Assembly (NCBI GenBank): GCA_031216915.1
Contig: CM062297.1
Location: 175,140,356-175,204,355 of the forward strand
Direction of reading: 5' to 3'
DNA length: 64,000 nt
Source: Pictodentalium vernedei
Taxonomy: Eukaryota > Mollusca > Scaphopoda > Dentaliida > Dentaliidae
Shown here: one piece after another, positions 53,111 to 62,904 of the stretch
Layout of the letters: each line of letters opens with the position of its first letter
Numbering within the stretch: position 1 is the first letter of the stretch
Translations under genes and position numbers: made by a program
Notes under the pieces: model-generated
The model's input: only the letters and a program-made list of their open reading frames with translations
Told to the model about the DNA's origin: nothing
The model's database searches: none

Positions 53111-56100
53111 CAATCGTATCTGGAATCCAATCATCGACATTCATATCATCTCTAATTAGATCCACAGTCCAATGTCCGAGTGCCAAAGTGCTTATTTTAT
53201 CGTCTAACACGAATCTCTTATCAGCGAAATCTTGTTGACTATTTCGGTATACAAGTCGTAATTTTCGCTTCGAATCGATTTCATAGTCTTATACACCGGA
53301 TCACTTCCTAACAGACAATCTTTATACTCTTGGAAAGAGATGTTTTTCTTCACCACACATGCTTTAATTTCTTTGCACTTCTTGATCTCTTCATCTTCTA
53401 GATGATAAGCATACAGTTTGGGTCTCAAGCCCACGAATTCGACGATTTGTTTACCACCGCTCTCATCCTTAAATTTACCCAACACCTTCTTGTTGTCGTT
53501 TGATTGAATGTTGGATGGGTGATTGACGGGGTAATTGCTCGTGTCGAACCACTCGGCCACGTCTGGAGATATATCTTGGTAGACGTCTTTCGTCTCTATC
53601 TCGTAAACTAAACTGTCCGAGTCGGTGAACAGTAGTTTGGCTTTATCACCAAATTTTCGTTTGACGTAATCGTAGTGAAAATCGTACATCAATCGCTTGC
53701 TGATATCTAAGATGATCGGTCCGGGATAATACGGTTTGTCGAACTTCAGGTGTGTCTTTTGCATGTGAACGGCCACTAGATTTTCATCGAATATGGTTCG
53801 GTGTTTGTAATTGTGTTTCGCCACTAATGTTTTAGCTCTTTTCTCAGACGTGACGAGTCGAACGTCAGTTCTCTTCCTGATGTTTTCCATCGATTTACCG
53901 TACATGCAGTTGTTCATGAGTTTGAAGAAATCTTTTTCGAAATCGTTCTTGGCTCGAATTCTGAGATTCGTGTTGAGATCGATGTATTTTTTCATCCAAG
54001 GCTCTTCGTCGAATCGAATGATGCGATGTATGTTGACTAATTTCATCCCGTAATCGACGTACTGTTTCAAATTCTTGCTGTAGATGACGTAGTTACGTTT
54101 GTTAAATAAATTGGGAATGAGTTTTTCCTCGTCTGCTTCGTTCAGTTCCATTCGTTCGGGAGCCAGCAGATAATCGTTGTGTGGATCATGTAATTCTTCC
54201 GGATAGTTCAAATTGACTTCTAAAATGCAAGGATAGTCTCTCCATTTTTGCATCTCTTCCGGTTCCTTCACCCATTCGAAATTTCCAATCGGTAAAGGAT
54301 GACTCATAGCCCAACCGAACAGATTATTAGCGTCCCAATACTGTATGTATTTAGTCGACCATTTCGAATCGAAACCTTCTTTCATGTAAGGATTGTTAGC
54401 TTCAGAATATCTGTGGGAGATCATCGAGACGCCACCTCTCGTAGCCCTTTCGAACATGAGCAACATGTCAACGTCAGATAATAATTCCAATTGGACTTCA
54501 GTGGTCTTCAACAGAGCGTCCCATGCTAGACCGGGTGCGGTGAAATACCAAGCAGGATCCAGATCGTAATTTCGACAACAGACGTCTCGAAAAACTTTTT
54601 GCCAAGAGCAGAACGTCGGTCTTCAGATAGAGATCGTGATAATCTCTCATGGTTTTCATATCGAATGATTTCCACACGTTTTTGGCGTGTTCGTAATTCT
54701 CGTCGGAAATATCGGATTCGTATAATTTTGAATAAAAATCTTCTTTCGAAGGTAGTGCAGTGTCTTCGAATCTCTTTAGATCTTTCATGTAATCGTAAGG
54801 ATAGACTCCTTTCCTCAACATGACGTCTACTCGTTCTCCGAAATGTTCGCTCGTGATTTTAAATTTATCCTTGCTCATGTTATCGACTAATTTTTCCAGA
54901 GCGGTCGACATGAATTTAAAACTGTCGATGAAACGTATGGCTCTATGAATGAATTTCGTTTTTTCTTTCAACATCTCTCTGTCGATTACTATTTTCTTAT
55001 CCATGAGCTTCCATTTCATGAAGGAAATGCGTCTTTCTTCGCTGTTCACGATGCAATTTAATTCTTCGTGTGAGGTGCCGAGATTTTTCACGAACAGATA
55101 ACTGTCATAACCCGAGAGATTGTGAAACATCACCAGATAGAAAACGGCATCTCGATATTTTAAATTACACTTGCTGTGAGCCGGACCGCGATACAGACCC
55201 GTGTAATGATCGTGGTCTCTAACCTTCGTATTTTCCTCCGAATTCTCATCGAACGATTGTCTGCATATGTGACATTTGGTGGCTCTGTTATTTTCGTCCT
55301 GCTGCTCTCGCTTGATGATCATTTTTGCTGGAGTTTTAAATTTGTCGTATAACATTTGAATTTTCGATTCTAACTCTTCCACGAACCTTTGAGCCTTGTC
55401 GTCGTCTTCATACTGTTTCGTGTAGGAGAAGGGACCCATGTCGTGTTGCGAGTCGAAAGTGCATTTCATGTAAATGCAATAGCCCGAAGGCATGTGTTTT
55501 TGATATCTTTCGACGTAACTTTGAAGAGCGTTGGGTTGACAGGAACTCATTTTCGCGGTGAAACATTCGAAATTGGCGTACACGACGAATGGTACTTTTA
55601 ACCTTCTATTGTGATTTTCAAACTTCACGATGGTGTTAGGTTTGGGTATTTCGACGGCGACACCTTGATTTTCATTGCAATATTCCTGATGTTTCGCATA
55701 CATGTTCATGCAATTGAAACATAAAGATATCTTTCTGTTATGTTTATTATTTTGTTTCGACAGTAATCGGCTCAGATGTTTAACTCAACAATAATGACGA
55801 TTGTCACCATTCGAAATCAATAATAAAATAATCATCTTTTCTCTTCCGAGATACGAAGTCTGTCTGAGAGGATAGATCTTTTGATTTTCGTCGTCGTATC
55901 CCAAGACGTTCACCGCTACGGTGGGATTTTGAGCCTCGAAACGTTTGATGTGTTTTAACTCTGTTGGAAAAGTCACTCCGGTCCAATCGAGATTTTTAGA
56001 AGTTTCCACGTAACGAGAAACTCTATCGGAGTGTATTTTGACAGGGTATAAAGCGGAAGTGACTGCCCATTTAAAACACTGATCATCTTTATTTCTCACG

Positions 56101-56507
56101 TTCACCACGGCGTGTTTCTTAGCCAAGAAATATGGTAATTCCAAGTAGGAAGATCCTTTCAACGAATCGTTTTTATTTATGTGAATTTCGAGTTTCAACA
56201 GCTCATCGAACGTCCAATTACTACCTTCATGTTGATAATTCGCGAGAGACGTCAACATCTTGTCATTCATCTTTTCGAAAACGTCTGATAAATCTGAACC
56301 TCGAAATACGGGTTCGACGTTAGATCTGAAATATGCATTTTTCACGATGCTCTCGCCGGACTTCACGTCGATTTTATTCATCACGCAATGGAGTATCATC
56401 TTAATTTTTAGTCCCACGTTCATGTATTCACGAAACAAATCCAATACTTTTTTCTTCACCCGTTCCATGAACAATTTCGGATCGATTTTCTTGAACGAGG
56501 GAACCAC
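52965..56507 (-). pseudogene. Family B DNA polymerase (Polinton POLB)
   Basis: A long minus-strand region with the marks of a protein-primed-type family B polymerase. From N to C it has a domain rich in 'NVRNKDDQCFKWAVTSALYP', an exonuclease-like start 'PFVVYANFECFTAK', a Cys/His insert 'CHICRQSF...DHDHYTG', 'FHNLSGYDSY', 'QYWDANNLFGWAMSHPLP', motif B-like 'LMNNCMYGKSMEN', and motif C 'LLFTDSDSLVYE'. Near the end is 'VEFVGLRPKLYAYHL'. It would copy the linear element from its ends. Neighbours are the protease on the left and the SAP-like gene on the right. The gene is broken, with about three breaks. Confidence 0.88.
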
Positions 56508-56621
56508 GTCGAAAGTTTTAAAAATGCCTTTGATCGCACTCTCCTGTTCTATGGGTTTCGATTGGAATAGTTCCGCAACGAGTTGTGTTACATATTCTTC
56601 TCCTTTCCCTTCGTCGATTGC

Positions 56622-57035
56622 TCATTGAATTTTGCTTGATATATCTCGTTTGTCTAGAATCTGAAGTGCATCACTCGTTTTCGTTTTAGTTTTTCTTTTC
56701 TTTTCTTTGGAAACTTGATGTTCTTCAATGGCTTTTCGTTTAGTCGTCTTTTTATTTTTCACAATCGAAACGTTTTGGGTTTTTTTCGACGTCGGCATTT
56801 CGATTCCTTTTACTATCTTCTCATTTTTCACAACCGATGCATCTTTTGACGTCGTTGCTATCGACATTTCGTTTGCCTTTCTAGCGTTTTGCAAATATTC
56901 TTGTATGGCTTCAATTTTTTTTGATTTAGTTCTATGATTTCTGAAATGTGAAATTTGTAATAGTTTACAAATCTCGTTTAACTGAGGTACGGTTTTCTCA
57001 TTTAAATTTACCATTGTTTTATCTGTTTGCTTCAT
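56622..57035 (-). CDS. SAP-like, lysine-rich protein upstream of POLB
   Basis: 137 codons. Residues about 12-52 ('VPQLNEICKLLQISHFRNHR', 'SKKIEAIQEYLQ') look like a SAP-type helix-extended-helix DNA-binding motif. The rest is lysine-rich and disordered ('KKTTKRKAIEEHQVSKEKKR'). In Polintons such a domain can form the N-terminus of the polymerase or a separate protein; I cannot tell which here. An AT-rich divergent promoter region with TATATATA lies upstream at 57100-57120. Confidence 0.5.
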   Translation of the reverse strand: MKQTDKTMVNLNEKTVPQLNEICKLLQISHFRNHRTKSKKIEAIQEYLQNARKANEMSIATTSKDASVVKNEKIVKGIEMPTSKKTQNVSIVKNKKTTKRKAIEEHQVSKEKKRKTKTKTSDALQILDKRDISSKIQ

Positions 57036-57224
57036 TTGTAAGAATATTTTTTTGGAATTTTGTATTAAATAATTTGTTAAAAAAGTTTTGCCTTTTTACT
57101 CTTTTTATATATATAAAAAAAAAAAAAAAAAAAAAAAAGTTAAATTTTAACATCGTTTTTTCTTTAATACAAAATTTAAAATATACATTATTTGCAAGAA
57201 TTTATAAAAACCAAATAATCGATC
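57036..57224. promoter_or_regulatory. Divergent promoter region
   Basis: AT-rich spacer between the leftward SAP/POLB genes and the rightward duplicated gene. It contains 'ttatatatataaaaaa' (57103-57118) and a 25-base poly-A tract. It probably serves both directions; inferred from position. Confidence 0.45.
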
Positions 57225-57674
57225 ATGACAACAACACCTAAAAGATGCGAATTAAAATTGAAACGAGACGAAGCGTATAAGAAATTCGGTTTTAATATCT
57301 ATACATTACAACAACACGATCCCATTGAATTGAATGAGGTTGAGATGGAGGAGTTAGAGCACTACTACAACAAATATCGGATGTGTTTGAAATTGGACGA
57401 AGCCATGCTCGATTTGTTTTACGAGTACCAAAGCGATCTGCTGAATAATATCATCGTCCCTGAAGACAGAGAATTCGACAAGGGTGATTTATTGTTGTCC
57501 TATAGAAGTTACATATATCCAATAATCTCACTCGAACTCGTGGACAAATCGGGTGGTGAGAGCGCATTCACCGATGTAAAAAAACTCAAAAGAGTAAAGA
57601 TAAACATTCAAAACATTTTCGTAAGTGGAAAAATGACGAATGTCAACATGCTAATAACAGTCTTGGAAATATAA
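57225..57674 (+). CDS. Unknown Polinton protein, tandem copy 1
   Basis: 149 codons, starting 'MTTTPKRCELKLKRDEAYKK'. Not recognised. Features are an acidic helical middle ('LNEVEMEELEHYYNKYRMCL'), then 'SYRSYIYPIISLELVDKSGG' and a basic C-terminal strand-rich part ('VKKLKRVKINIQNIF'). No membrane segment or cysteine pattern. A second, decayed copy follows at 57921-58370 and a short third piece at about 58425-58480, so this gene lies in a local tandem array. Function unknown. Confidence 0.6.
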   Translation: MTTTPKRCELKLKRDEAYKKFGFNIYTLQQHDPIELNEVEMEELEHYYNKYRMCLKLDEAMLDLFYEYQSDLLNNIIVPEDREFDKGDLLLSYRSYIYPIISLELVDKSGGESAFTDVKKLKRVKINIQNIFVSGKMTNVNMLITVLEI

Positions 57675-57920
57675 ACAATAGAGAGATTGATTTTTAGCGA
57701 AGAAGAAGGAAAAAAAAAGTAATGAGATCTAAAGATGATCTCATTACTTTTTACAAAAAAATGTTTACATTAAAGAAAATTAAAATTTAAAAAACTTTTT
57801 TTTTATATATATATAAGGAGCAAAAAAACAAAACTTTTTTTAAACAAATTATTAAAATACAAAATTTAAAATATATATTATTTGCAAGAATTCGTAAAAC
57901 AAAAAACTAAATAATCGATC

Positions 57921-58370
57921 ATGAAGACAGCAACTCCTAAAAGATGCGAATTGAAATTGAAACGAGTCGAAACGTATAAGAAATTCGGTCATAAAATCTA
58001 TAGATTACAATGACACGATCCCATCGAATTGAACGAGGTCGAGACGAAGGGCTTAGAGCACAAATACGACAAATATCGCATGCCTTTGAAATTGGATGAA
58101 GCCACGCTCGATTTGTTTTACGAGTACTAAAGCGATCTGCAGAACATCGTCATCACCAAAGATAGAGAATTTGACAAGGACAATTTGTCGTTGCCCTATG
58201 GAAATTACATATTTCCAAACATCTCATTCGAACTCGTGGAGAAATTGGGTGGTGAGAGCGAGTTGATTGATGTAAAAAAACTCAAAAGAGTAAAGATAAA
58301 CATTCAACACGTTTTCGAAAAAGGAGAAGACACGAGTGTCAACATGCTAATAACGGACTTGGAAATATAA
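57921..58370 (+). pseudogene. Unknown Polinton protein, tandem copy 2 (decayed)
   Basis: Same length and gene layout as copy 1, including the leader with 'tatatatatataaggag' about 95 bases upstream. The C-terminal part ('ISFELVEKLGGESELIDVKK') is well conserved. The copy is broken. The downstream segment 'gtgtcaacatgctaataacg' recurs again near 58440, marking a third partial unit. Confidence 0.65.
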
Positions 58371-58424
58371 ACAATAAAGTGATTGATTTTTTGCGAAGAA
58401 GAAAGAAAAAAATGTAATGAGATC

Positions 58425-58555
58425 ATCTTGAAAACATGAGTGTCAACATGCTAATAACGAGCTTGGAAATATAAACAATAGAGAGATTGATTTTTAGCGA
58501 AGAAAAATGAAAAAAAAAAAAGTAATGAGATCATCTTTAAATCTCATTACTTTTT
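58425..58555 (+). repeat. Third partial unit of the tandem array, with hairpin
   Basis: Repeats the 3' end of copies 1 and 2 ('gtcaacatgctaataacgag', 'ggaaatataaacaatagaga') and ends with 'gtaatgagatcatctttaaa' / 'atctcattacttttt'. The latter is a hairpin followed by T runs, also present after copy 1 at 57718-57750. It could act in 3'-end formation. Confidence 0.5.
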
Positions 58556-58557
58556 TT

Positions 58558-58902
58558 TTATTTTCCTTCTTCTTCACTATTACCATATATTATAATAACG
58601 TTTCCTTTTTTCTCAGTTTTCAGCGTCGATTCTTCTTTTTCTTTTTTTCTTTTTTTTTGTGATATGATACATTTATACCAACATTTTTGTTTAACCGAAT
58701 CATAATTATGAACGAATGTTGTGCACCTCTTGGTAACACTCGCATCATTACCATTCTCTTTAGAAGGTAGTTGTGACGGTGGAAAGCGTCTCATTCTCAA
58801 CCGTCTATCCTGCGCTTTATCTATCTCTTTCATCAGTTCTTTCCTCATATATCCATCATTAGCGTCTAACCATTTTTCCATTTTTTTTTTGTTTCTTCGC
58901 AC
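58558..58902 (-). CDS. Small cysteine-containing Polinton protein
   Basis: 114 codons; 'PSKENGNDASVTKRCTTFVH' then 'NYDSVKQKCWYKCII', with a lysine-rich tail. Its middle is an inverted duplicate of 50425-50660. The spacing C-x12-C-x3-C around 'FVHNYDSVKQ' is faintly like part of a Kunitz domain, but no full domain is present and I do not call one. Function unknown; a real gene is plausible because the segment is conserved in both copies. Confidence 0.4.
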   Translation of the reverse strand: MRRNKKKMEKWLDANDGYMRKELMKEIDKAQDRRLRMRRFPPSQLPSKENGNDASVTKRCTTFVHNYDSVKQKCWYKCIISQKKRKKEKEESTLKTEKKGNVIIIYGNSEEEGK

Positions 58903-59011
58903 TCTGTCTCGCGATATTCGTCATTATCGTCTAATTGTTTATCCACCTTTTTATCCATTTTAAATATATTATTTTATACTTTCTATGATTTATATTTTAT
59001 ATAATTTTATA

Positions 59012-59623
59012 TTATAATAACATATTCAAAATCGGTATATTCTTAAATGGCGAATTCTCACCGAGCAACAAACCCTTGCCGAGTCGCTCAACGTTCTGTC
59101 CACTCTTCAGATAGAGACCGTTTCCTCTCAGAGAGTTGCCACCTCTAACAGGTTCTAGATACAATCCTTTACCACTACCGTCTACGTCGACGCGACACAC
59201 GGCTCCTCCCTTCGTGAAGAACAGTCCGCTGCCACCCATTAATTTCTCAACTGCCGAACTAGCGAGTCCCGTGAGAGCTCCCACGCCGAGAGTCTTTCCG
59301 AGAAAGGGTAGTGCCTTTGCGGCGAAGGGTAATGCTTTTGCGGCGATTCCTGCCAATAGCGGTAGGAAACCACCTTTCATTCTCAAATTGTATCTCAATT
59401 GAGCGGGACTCAATCTCACCGTCAACCCTCTTCCATCGCGAATCGCTTTCTCCATCCTTTTGATTTGACTTCTGGTCCAGGCGATCGAATCCTGACCGCC
59501 TCTCGTCAGATCTTCGTGAGTGAATTTGAATCTCACTGCCTCGCCTCGAGTTGTTAACGCTCTCTTAAGTTTCTTCCTCTGTCCTGCGGATATGTTCACG
59601 TTTTTAATCACGTATTCTGTCAT
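59012..59623 (-). CDS. Virion/core-like protein with Gly-Gly cleavage sites
   Basis: 203 codons. A basic N-terminal ~80 residues ('SAGQRKKLKRALTTRGEAVR') is followed by 'MKGGF' (82-86), a hydrophobic Ala/Leu/Gly stretch ('AAKALPFAAKALPFLGK'), 'LMGGS' (128-132) and a glycine-rich tail. M-K-G-G-F and L-M-G-G-S fit the adenain consensus (M/I/L)-X-G-G-X. In adenoviruses, proteins VI and X have this sort of architecture; the match here is by analogy. I recognise the 'KGGFLP.LAG' segment as recurrent in Polinton-type elements. The TATA-like word at 59730 precedes it. Confidence 0.6.
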   Translation of the reverse strand: MTEYVIKNVNISAGQRKKLKRALTTRGEAVRFKFTHEDLTRGGQDSIAWTRSQIKRMEKAIRDGRGLTVRLSPAQLRYNLRMKGGFLPLLAGIAAKALPFAAKALPFLGKTLGVGALTGLASSAVEKLMGGSGLFFTKGGAVCRVDVDGSGKGLYLEPVRGGNSLRGNGLYLKSGQNVERLGKGLLLGENSPFKNIPILNMLL

Positions 59624-59813
59624 AATTCTGTTTTTTTTTAAATTATTTACTTCAATTGTTTCTTGTTTAATAATTATATTAAAATAATGTTGTAAAATTA
59701 ATATTGCGTTTATTTTTATTTTTGTTATCTATATATATACACAATATATTTTTTTTTTTGCTTTTATATTTCTCTTATGTGAAATCGTATCGTCACTCTC
59801 TCTCCACGAAGAT

Positions 59814-60518
59814 CTAACAGTTCACATTTTGATCCGTCAACGTGGTTTTGAGACAATACAACGTGTCTAAAATCACTGGTAGATAAACTAAATTTCGAGG
59901 TCGCTCCACGATCTTATAACCCGGCGACACGTTTGAAAAGAAGGAATAGATCGTCAGTTGAGTGCTACCATTCACGTAACTTCCAGCAATCACGTCCACG
60001 TTCACCAGAATGCTATTGACTGCGAGAATGTCGACCGTATTTTCAGATGCCGCGTGGCCTCGATACATCTTTCGATCGAAACCCAACATCTTGCCTATAG
60101 AATCGTCCGTGTTGAAATCCACTCGAAAATTATCTTCCAAATCCAACATCGTCTGTAAGGTATTAGGATTGGGAGCGAGTCTGATCTTGTTGCTTCCCTT
60201 TCCATCCGTCTTCATTCGCGTCTGAATGTAATTGTTCAAACCGTCTATGTCGTAACTCCCTTTGGGAATTCGAATCTCCAACCAATCCACTCCGTCAGAA
60301 TACTTGAACGAGTTATTCTTTTCGGTGACGTTGGGAAAGGAATAATAAGTCTCCAGATTCACCAACGCCATCTCGTATCTTTTCTCTCTATTCAATTCGA
60401 TGGAAGGTTCGAATTTCGTAGCGAATCGAGTCGTATCGCCACTCACCACGATTTGAATGGATTGTTTTGCGGCCGTATTCTCAGCTATCCGTTCTAACAA
60501 TTCTCCATGTTCGAACAT
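59814..60518 (-). pseudogene. Minor capsid (penton-like, single jelly-roll) protein
   Basis: About 234 codons are visible. Diagnostic order: 'TRFATKFEPSIELNREKRYE', 'MALVNLETYYSFPNV', 'WLEIRIPKGSYDIDGLNNYI', 'LDLEDNFRVDFNTDDSIGKM', 'LGFDRKMY', 'IAGSYVNGSTQLTIYSFF' and 'SPGYKIVERPRNLVYLPV'. This is one of the most widely distributed Polinton protein signatures and corresponds to the penton-like vertex protein. It lies between the virion/core-like gene and the packaging ATPase on the same strand. Part of a broken element. Confidence 0.82.
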
Positions 60519-60575
60519 TATATTTAATTTTATTTTTTTTTATTCAAAACTAATTATTTGAAGATTTATTATTTT

Positions 60576-61396
60576 CTAAATTTTATTTTCACGCTCTATC
60601 TTATTATTATCATCAGAAACATAAAACTTGTCGAATCCGCACCGATATTTTCCGCGATTAAATTCGCTTGTCAAATCAATCATGACGAAATTGTAAAGTC
60701 CACCATCCCAAACCCTCTTGCAGAATCTCCTGAATTCCGCCGCGCTCATGTCGTTTGCGACGTGATCGCCGTAGATGTGATTGAGATTCTTGAGATCTTG
60801 GCGAAAGAGACATAGAAAATTAGCGTTCTCCCTTATCATCTGTCTGGGCAATCGAAAATAATTCTGCGACAGGTAGAAACAGTCCACGTTGCTGTGTCGA
60901 CCCCTAATGTAATACGATTCGCATCGGTTCTGTCTCTCCAAAAGCAGATCGTCGAAAATCATGAGATTCTTATCTTCCGATTTCAATTCTCTAGGATCCG
61001 GAACGTCGCTAGCGTTCTCATAAAATCGACACTCGACGTTCGAAGATGCATTTCTCTTCATCAGCTCTATCGCCGCACAGTCCAAAATGGTCGAAAGTGG
61101 AGCTTCACTCTTGTAGAATTCCTCCCTACTGTCAAAGCTTCTGGCTATGACGTCCTTGGGCAATCTGCGATCCATGCACTCGCGAAGCAATCTGTATTCG
61201 GGTTGAAACAAGCTCTTGCCAAACACGAACAATCTGTCGTAATCCAACCAGTCGGTCGGGACAACAGATTCATCAACAGATTGGTCTTTCCACAATTCGA
61301 TTTTCCCACTATCAAACCTCTTATGCTTTTGGGAAAGAACTCGTTATTCGACCTCTTGGTCGCGGCGTCGTTCCAAGACATATCTTTAATGTTCAT
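60576..61396 (-). pseudogene. Packaging ATPase (FtsK/HerA-type) of the Polinton
   Basis: A Walker A motif 'GLIVGKSNCGKTNLL' stands near the N-terminus after 'FFPKSIR'. A Walker B-like 'KNLMIFDDLLLE' lies in the middle, followed by 'SYYIRGRHSNVDCFYLSQNY' (sensor-type strand with Gln/Asn) and 'FLCLFRQDLKNLNHIYGDHV'. These define the viral A32/FtsK-HerA packaging ATPases of Polintons and related viruses, which pump DNA into the capsid. The gene is broken, with about one break, and sits beside the penton-like and core-like genes. Confidence 0.85.
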
Positions 61397-61492
61397 CTTT
61401 GTTTTATTTTTTTTTTTTTTTGTTATTTTAGATTCTTTTCAAACGTAAATTTTTTATGTTTTTCAAACTCAGTTTTTAATGTTATTATTTAT

Positions 61493-61873
61493 TTATATCA
61501 CACCGTCGCGAGTTCTCTTCAATCCAGATCCACTCGTCATTTTGGCTAAATCTTGTATGGGTACCACAGCATCCTTAAAATCTTTCCAACTTTTCGGCGT
61601 TCGCTCTAACGCAGCTCGCTTCGCCGGCGGACTGATCAACTTGTCGATCAACGCGTCGGCTGCCCTCTTGCCAGCCACAGAAGCTATCCTACCACTGGCT
61701 TCGGAAGCGGCTTTCTTACCAGCATCCAAAGCCGTCTTCTTACCGACCTCAAACGCGGTCGATGCGAGTTTTCTACCCGCATCGCTCGTGAACGCTCGCA
61801 TTATAGAATCGACGATGCCAGAACCGCCTTGAACGTAAGTTCTGACGTATCCCCTGTTCTTTATCACCAACAT
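61493..61873 (-). CDS. Small basic alanine-rich core-like protein
   Basis: 126 codons, starting 'MLVIKNRGYVRTYVQGGSG'. The Q-G-G-S site at 15-18 resembles a Gly-Gly protease site. Residues 20-80 form a likely amphipathic, Ala/Lys-rich helix ('KKTALDAGKKAASEASGRIA'). Basic patches (PPAKRAALERTPKSWK) follow. Architecture and position beside ATPase and capsid genes suggest a DNA-binding core or membrane-active virion protein comparable to adenovirus VI/X; this is inference. The frame is open. Confidence 0.5.
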   Translation of the reverse strand: MLVIKNRGYVRTYVQGGSGIVDSIMRAFTSDAGRKLASTAFEVGKKTALDAGKKAASEASGRIASVAGKRAADALIDKLISPPAKRAALERTPKSWKDFKDAVVPIQDLAKMTSGSGLKRTRDGVI

Positions 61874-62001
61874 ATTTTATAATATATTTTTTGTTTTTTT
61901 CACTGGTAAATCGTTTTGTTGTTTTTAAATACTTTTATTATTCTAGTGTAAAAATTTACTGTTTTATTTTTGTTTGTTTCTCTCTACTTATTATATACAC
62001 A

Positions 62002-62904
62002 TCAATCCTTCAATTCGTTCATCAGCCTTTTATAGTGGTTTTTATTCAAAACCTTCTGTCTTAACAATTCGTCAGATATAGTAACTATCTGATTATCTAA
62101 TCCTGTGTTACCAGCCCGTCTGCTCGCCATCAACAAACTCAATCTCTGAGACAGAGCGTCAGAATCGCTCGGAAGAAAAGTGGTTTTCACCCCTTTGCCA
62201 GTCACCGATTCGATGAACTTCTTGTTCATATCCCATATGGGTTTCACCACTTTCGTCCACTTGTAACCTCTGTTGGCTTTGGGTCTCGTCTCTCTGGCAT
62301 CGTTATTTCTCTTCATGGCGTGGGTCTGAACCAGAATGTCGCCGTAATTGTCGAAATCCTGATCCGTGTAATCGCCAGGCTTGTCGTAAAGGAGCAATCT
62401 GCGCAGTCCATCAGTCAATTCGTATCTGTTCGAACCCACGATCAATTCATCATCGCCAATATCTACTTCTGTGTCTCCTACAAAAATCCTTCCCTCCGAA
62501 TCCTTATAAAATCCATACAACTGATCTCTCTTACCGCCATCATCATCAGACGATGCGACGCTACTAGTGGTGATAGTCGAAGCTGTATCATCAGACTCGC
62601 TCTCTGTTTGAATTCCCGTGGGAACGTAATCCAGTGTAGATTGAACGGAATACCGATTTCCAAAACTACCGGGCAACGAACCCATTCCCAAAGAACTCTC
62701 CTTTATGGGTCTCAATTCTTCGACTATCTCCTTCCTGCTTCGCTCTTGACCCTCCGTCACGGGTTTAAATATTTTTGTGGCTTCGCGTTTGAGTTCCATC
62801 TCACCAAGACGTCTGCTTCTATCAGCCAACTGAATGCCCTTCTTAGCACGCTCAAACTCTTCTAAAATTCGATCTCGGTGTCTAGAATCCATCTGTAAAA
62901 ACAT
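62002..62904 (-). CDS. Conserved Polinton protein of unknown function
   Basis: 300 codons, starting 'MFLQMDSRHRDRILEEFERA'. A charged helical N-terminus and a serine/aspartate-rich linker ('SESDDTASTITTSSVASSDD') come first. A C-terminal domain follows with 'IGDDELIVGSNRYELTDGLR', 'YTDQDFDNYGDILVQTHAMK', 'PKANRGYKWTKVVKPIW' and 'TFLPSDSDALSQRLSLLMAS'. I recognise the last domain ('ELIVGSNRY..T.GL', then 'Y.DEDY.NY..IL..T.A', then 'S.GYKW...V.PIW') from many Polinton-linked uncharacterised proteins. Role unknown. Frame open; the start is a choice between Met1 and Met5. Confidence 0.65.
   Translation of the reverse strand: MFLQMDSRHRDRILEEFERAKKGIQLADRSRRLGEMELKREATKIFKPVTEGQERSRKEIVEELRPIKESSLGMGSLPGSFGNRYSVQSTLDYVPTGIQTESESDDTASTITTSSVASSDDDGGKRDQLYGFYKDSEGRIFVGDTEVDIGDDELIVGSNRYELTDGLRRLLLYDKPGDYTDQDFDNYGDILVQTHAMKRNNDARETRPKANRGYKWTKVVKPIWDMNKKFIESVTGKGVKTTFLPSDSDALSQRLSLLMASRRAGNTGLDNQIVTISDELLRQKVLNKNHYKRLMNELKD

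Noticed and set aside
58558-58902. Kunitz-type inhibitor domain
   Set aside because: Only one short cysteine spacing resembles Kunitz; the remaining cysteines and core residues are not present.
48656-62904. Opposite-strand frames of 60-180 codons
   Set aside because: They are shadows of the stronger Polinton genes and carry no motifs.
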